Assembly: GCA_002693605.1 (NCBI GenBank)
Contig: NZQO01000079.1
Span: forward strand, 1-8,318
Direction of reading: 5' to 3'
Source of the DNA: Flavobacteriaceae bacterium
GTDB lineage: Bacteria; Bacteroidota; Bacteroidia; Flavobacteriales; Flavobacteriaceae
Length of the DNA: 8,318 nt
Shown: one piece after another, positions 6,137 through 8,318 of the stretch
Position numbering within the stretch: the first letter of the stretch is position 1
Layout of the letters: each line of letters starts with the position of its first letter
Translations under genes and position numbers: made by a program
Notes under the pieces: generated by a model
Databases searched by the model: none
Seen by the model: the letters and a program-made list of their open reading frames with translations, nothing else
Told to the model about the DNA's origin: nothing

Positions 6137-6984
6137 AGCTGTTACGCCGTGGTGAACTTGGATATGAAACGCCGCTTGTTGAGATTGATGGAGTGTTGTA
6201 CGACGCTTCGCCAGTAGGTGATTTTGGCCCCGAATTCTGGGCCTCTGGTGGGGTGCGGAAACTTAGTGAATTGGTTGAAAAAGGTCGTCTTACCGCTGTT
6301 AATATTGACGATAATATTCGCTATGGCTCCCCCGTGGCGACCACTTCAGCGGTGATCTGTATCGGGCAGAATTACGCCGCCCATGCGGCTGAATCCGGTG
6401 CGGAGCCGCCGAAGAGCCCTATCGTCTTTCTCAAAACGCCCAATACCATTGCAGGCCCAAATGACACCGTTACCATTGCTCGTGGCTCCCTGAAGACTGA
6501 CTGGGAGGTTGAACTGGGTATCATTATCGGTAGCACGGCCGCCTACTGTGATTCTTTGGAAGATGCGGCGCAGCATATCGGCGGCTATGTATTAGCTAAC
6601 GACCTCTCCGAGCGAGCGTTCCAGCTAGAAGTTTCAGGTGGACAGTGGAGTAAGGGTAAATGCAGCCCCGGCTATATGCCATTAGGACCTTGGATCGTAA
6701 CGGCAGATGAATTTAATCCAGCGGATGTGAGATTGCGCTCTTGGGTTAATGGAGAGTCTCGGCAAGATTCCCGTACAGCCGACATGATATTCAGCTGTGC
6801 CGAGATCGTGCGCGATCTTTCCCAGTACATGCAACTTGAGCCAGGCGATGTGATCTCGACAGGAACGCCTCAGGGAGTCGCCGTATCTGGACGCTTTGCG
6901 TATCTGAAATCAGGCGATGTCGTTGAAGTCGAGATTGAAGGACTGGGTCGGCAACGCCAAACCTACCGGGCTTGGGAGGAGTGA
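6133..6984 (+). CDS. Fumarylacetoacetate hydrolase-family enzyme, probable 2,4-diketo-3-deoxy-L-fuconate hydrolase
   Basis: Cytoplasmic divalent-metal hydrolase of 283 residues expected to cleave the C-C bond of 2,4-diketo-3-deoxy-L-fuconate, giving pyruvate and L-lactate, the last step of the route. FAH-fold signatures are clear: a small N-terminal domain of about 70 residues, CIGQNYAAHAAE (His84 and Glu87, a likely catalytic pair), VFLKTPNTIAGPND, metal ligands Glu125 and Glu127 in DWEVELGIII and Asp157 in ANDLSERAFQ, then QWSKGKCSPGYMPLGPW and the closing STGTPQGV. Xanthomonas and Sphingomonas fucose and rhamnose pathways use close relatives. Without the preceding SDR, family members acting on other acylpyruvates could not be excluded. 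ATG at 6133 overlaps the upstream stop by four bases. Confidence 0.88.
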   Translation: MKLLRRGELGYETPLVEIDGVLYDASPVGDFGPEFWASGGVRKLSELVEKGRLTAVNIDDNIRYGSPVATTSAVICIGQNYAAHAAESGAEPPKSPIVFLKTPNTIAGPNDTVTIARGSLKTDWEVELGIIIGSTAAYCDSLEDAAQHIGGYVLANDLSERAFQLEVSGGQWSKGKCSPGYMPLGPWIVTADEFNPADVRLRSWVNGESRQDSRTADMIFSCAEIVRDLSQYMQLEPGDVISTGTPQGVAVSGRFAYLKSGDVVEVEIEGLGRQRQTYRAWEE

Positions 6985-6987
6985 ATC

Positions 6988-7734
6988 ATGTCTGCACGCT
7001 TTGAAGGTTTGGTGGCCCTTGTGACCGGTGGCGCCTCAGGGATTGGCGCAGCGATCGCCGATCTTTTGGCTAAAGAAGGAGCCAGTGTTGCCGTTCTCGA
7101 TATTGTCGATTCAGGAAATCAGCACTATTGGCAAGAGTGTAACGTTGCAGATAGTACCTCCGTGAACCGTGCCGTTCAGGCGACGGTTGATAAGTTTGGG
7201 CGCTTGGATATTGTCGTCAATAACGCTGGCATTGGGGCTCAAGGGAGTGTCGCTGACAACTCAGACAAAGAGTGGGCTCAATCATGGGAAATCAATGTTG
7301 CTGGGATGGCGCGTGTGTCCCGAGCGGCACTGCCTCATCTAAGGAAGTCAGCGTCTGCATCGATTACGAATATGGCCTCTATTGCCTCTAATGCGGGGTT
7401 GCCGCAAAGAGCGTTATATTCCGCCACCAAAGGGGCTGTACTCGCATTGACCCGAGCGATGGCTGCTGATCATGTGCGTGAGGGCATTCGGGTGAATTGT
7501 GTGGCCCCAGGAACTGCTGATACTCCATGGGTTGGGCGGCTCCTGCAACAGGCGGATGATCCAGCGGCGGAACGTACAGCACTAGAGGCACGCCAGCCTC
7601 ATGGCCGACTTGTTAGCGCAGAGGAAGTAGCCCAAGCGGTAGCCTATTTGGCAGACCCTGCCAATCGCTCTTCAGTGGGCGTGTGTCTTCCCGTCGATGG
7701 TGGGATGGAGTCACTGAGGTTGAGGCCACAGTAA
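6988..7734 (+). CDS. Short-chain dehydrogenase, probable 2-keto-3-deoxy-L-fuconate 4-dehydrogenase
   Basis: Cytoplasmic classical SDR of 248 residues expected to oxidise C4 of 2-keto-3-deoxy-L-fuconate to the 2,4-diketo acid that the FAH-family enzyme cleaves. Visible motifs are TGGASGIG at residues 13-20, Asp38 at the end of strand 2 (which favours NAD over NADP), NNAG, the triad Ser131, Tyr144 and Lys148 in YSATK, and VNCVAPG followed by DTPW. The human homologue of this SDR group is DHRS6-like, and Xanthomonas uses such an enzyme at this step. A role as L-fucose dehydrogenase is the alternative, since Burkholderia uses an SDR there. ATG at 6988 is three bases past the upstream stop with GGAGGAG at 6975-6981. 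It is the last gene of the operon. Confidence 0.85.
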   Translation: MSARFEGLVALVTGGASGIGAAIADLLAKEGASVAVLDIVDSGNQHYWQECNVADSTSVNRAVQATVDKFGRLDIVVNNAGIGAQGSVADNSDKEWAQSWEINVAGMARVSRAALPHLRKSASASITNMASIASNAGLPQRALYSATKGAVLALTRAMAADHVREGIRVNCVAPGTADTPWVGRLLQQADDPAAERTALEARQPHGRLVSAEEVAQAVAYLADPANRSSVGVCLPVDGGMESLRLRPQ

Positions 7735-7745
7735 ACGATAACGGG

Positions 7746-7770
7746 CCCTGCCTTTTTCGCAAAGCCAGGG
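7746..7770 (+). terminator. Weak hairpin after the fucose operon
   Basis: CCCTG at 7746-7750 pairs with CAGGG at 7766-7770, and CTTT at 7752-7755 pairs with AAAG at 7761-7764, around one C-C mismatch and a five-base loop. It begins 11 bases after the last stop codon. No uridine run follows it, so it may be a poor or Rho-assisted terminator or a 3' end stabiliser. Confidence 0.35.
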
Positions 7771-7797
7771 AGCTATTTGCCGTAGTTGATTTCTACT

Positions 7798-7839
7798 AAA
7801 AGCCCCTCAAGGTGCAGTCATTTCGCACCTTGAGGGGCT
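7798..7839 (-). terminator. Intrinsic terminator of glcB
   Basis: A perfect 15-base-pair stem, 7801-7815 with 7825-7839, and a nine-base loop at 7816-7824. Read on the minus strand it lies 29 bases after the glcB stop and ends in TTTT at 7801-7798. Read on the plus strand there is no T-run after it, so it serves mainly glcB, though so strong a stem could also stop the convergent fucose transcripts. Confidence 0.8.
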
Positions 7840-7867
7840 GTCTAATAAGCGCTATCAAGATAGGCGT

Positions 7868-8318
7868 TTACTTCGATTTGTGCACCTGACGCCACGCGTG
7901 CAGGAGTGGTTCGGTGTAGCCAGAAGGCTGTTCACGGCCCTTGAAGATGAGGTCTGAGGCCGCTTTAAAGGCGGTAGAGCCTTCAAAATCGGCGCTCATG
8001 GCGGTGTAGGTGGGGTCGCCAGCGTTCTGCTCATCAACCACTTTCGCCATGCGCTTGAGGGTCTCCTCAACGCGGGGCGCATCGACGATGCCATGATGCA
8101 GCCAGTTGGCAATGTGCTGGCTGGAGATACGCAACGTGGCGTGGTCTTCCATCAGGCCGACGTTGTGAATATCCGGCACTTTCGAGCAGCCGACGCCGTG
8201 TTCCACCCAGCGCACCACGTAACCCAGAATGCCCTGGCAGTTGTTATCCAGCTCTTGCTGAATCTCTTCCTCTGACCAGTTGGCGTTTTCCGCTACCGGC
8301 ACGGTGAGCAGGTCGTCC
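7868..8318 (-). CDS. glcB: Malate synthase G, C-terminal part (partial)
   Basis: The last 150 codons of a gene that enters from the right edge. Malate synthase condenses acetyl-CoA with glyoxylate to malate in the glyoxylate/glycolate route in the cytoplasm. The sequence matches the end of E. coli GlcB nearly block by block: [69 protein letters not shown] and [10 protein letters not shown]. The Asp of MED (codon at 8144-8146) corresponds to the catalytic base Asp631 of E. coli. Stop is TAA at 7868-7870. A GTG at 8302 is not the start, since the same frame continues upstream to the edge as DDLLT. It is convergent with the fucose operon and functionally unrelated except that both feed central carbon metabolism. 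Confidence 0.95.
   Translation of the reverse strand, partial: DDLLTVPVAENANWSEEEIQQELDNNCQGILGYVVRWVEHGVGCSKVPDIHNVGLMEDHATLRISSQHIANWLHHGIVDAPRVEETLKRMAKVVDEQNAGDPTYTAMSADFEGSTAFKAASDLIFKGREQPSGYTEPLLHAWRQVHKSK

Noticed and set aside
6704..6714. CAGATGAATTT, matching the right half of the fucP palindrome
   Set aside because: Only one half-site, inside the FAH-family coding region, with no matching left arm.

Overview
The window reads as chromosomal DNA of a Gram-negative, aerobic gammaproteobacterium. The malate synthase G tail resembles gammaproteobacterial GlcB, and the mixed GC content would suit a Halomonas-like marine or halophilic organism; that placement is inference. Nearly all of it is one sugar-catabolic locus lying between two unrelated genes that are cut by the window edges.

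Layout: (1) Positions 1-144, minus strand: N-terminus of a PaaI-type hotdog thioesterase. (2) Positions 145-419: AT-rich divergent intergenic region with a good sigma70-like promoter and a 17-bp palindrome. (3) Positions 420-1769, plus: FucP-type L-fucose/H+ symporter. (4) Positions 1786-2499, minus: GntR regulator of the FadR (FCD) subfamily, convergent with fucP and divergent from the catabolic operon. (5) Positions 2597-7734, plus: a tightly packed six-gene operon coding for L-fuconate dehydratase, an RbsD/FucU-family mutarotase, a COG3618 amidohydrolase (L-fuconolactonase), an aldo/keto reductase (L-fucose dehydrogenase), a fumarylacetoacetate-hydrolase-family enzyme and a short-chain dehydrogenase. 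The first five junctions include four 4-base ATGA overlaps, and the last has a 3-base gap. (6) Positions 7735-7867: terminators. (7) Positions 7868-8318, minus: C-terminus of malate synthase G (glcB).

Together the genes form what looks like a complete non-phosphorylating L-fucose route. FucP brings L-fucose in and the mutarotase interconverts anomers. The aldo/keto reductase oxidises fucose to L-fuconolactone, which the lactonase opens to L-fuconate. The dehydratase makes 2-keto-3-deoxy-L-fuconate, the SDR oxidises it to the 2,4-diketo acid, and the FAH-family hydrolase cleaves that to pyruvate and L-lactate. This is the Xanthomonas-type scheme, not the E. coli FucI/FucK/FucA route. No fucosidase or sulfatase is present, so the locus appears to serve free fucose.

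The most informative non-coding observation is a near-identical 17-bp palindromic motif (15 of 17 bases shared), upstream of both fucP and the catabolic operon. It is the likely operator of the local GntR regulator. I saw no mobile element, CRISPR array, RNA gene or clearly unknown system.
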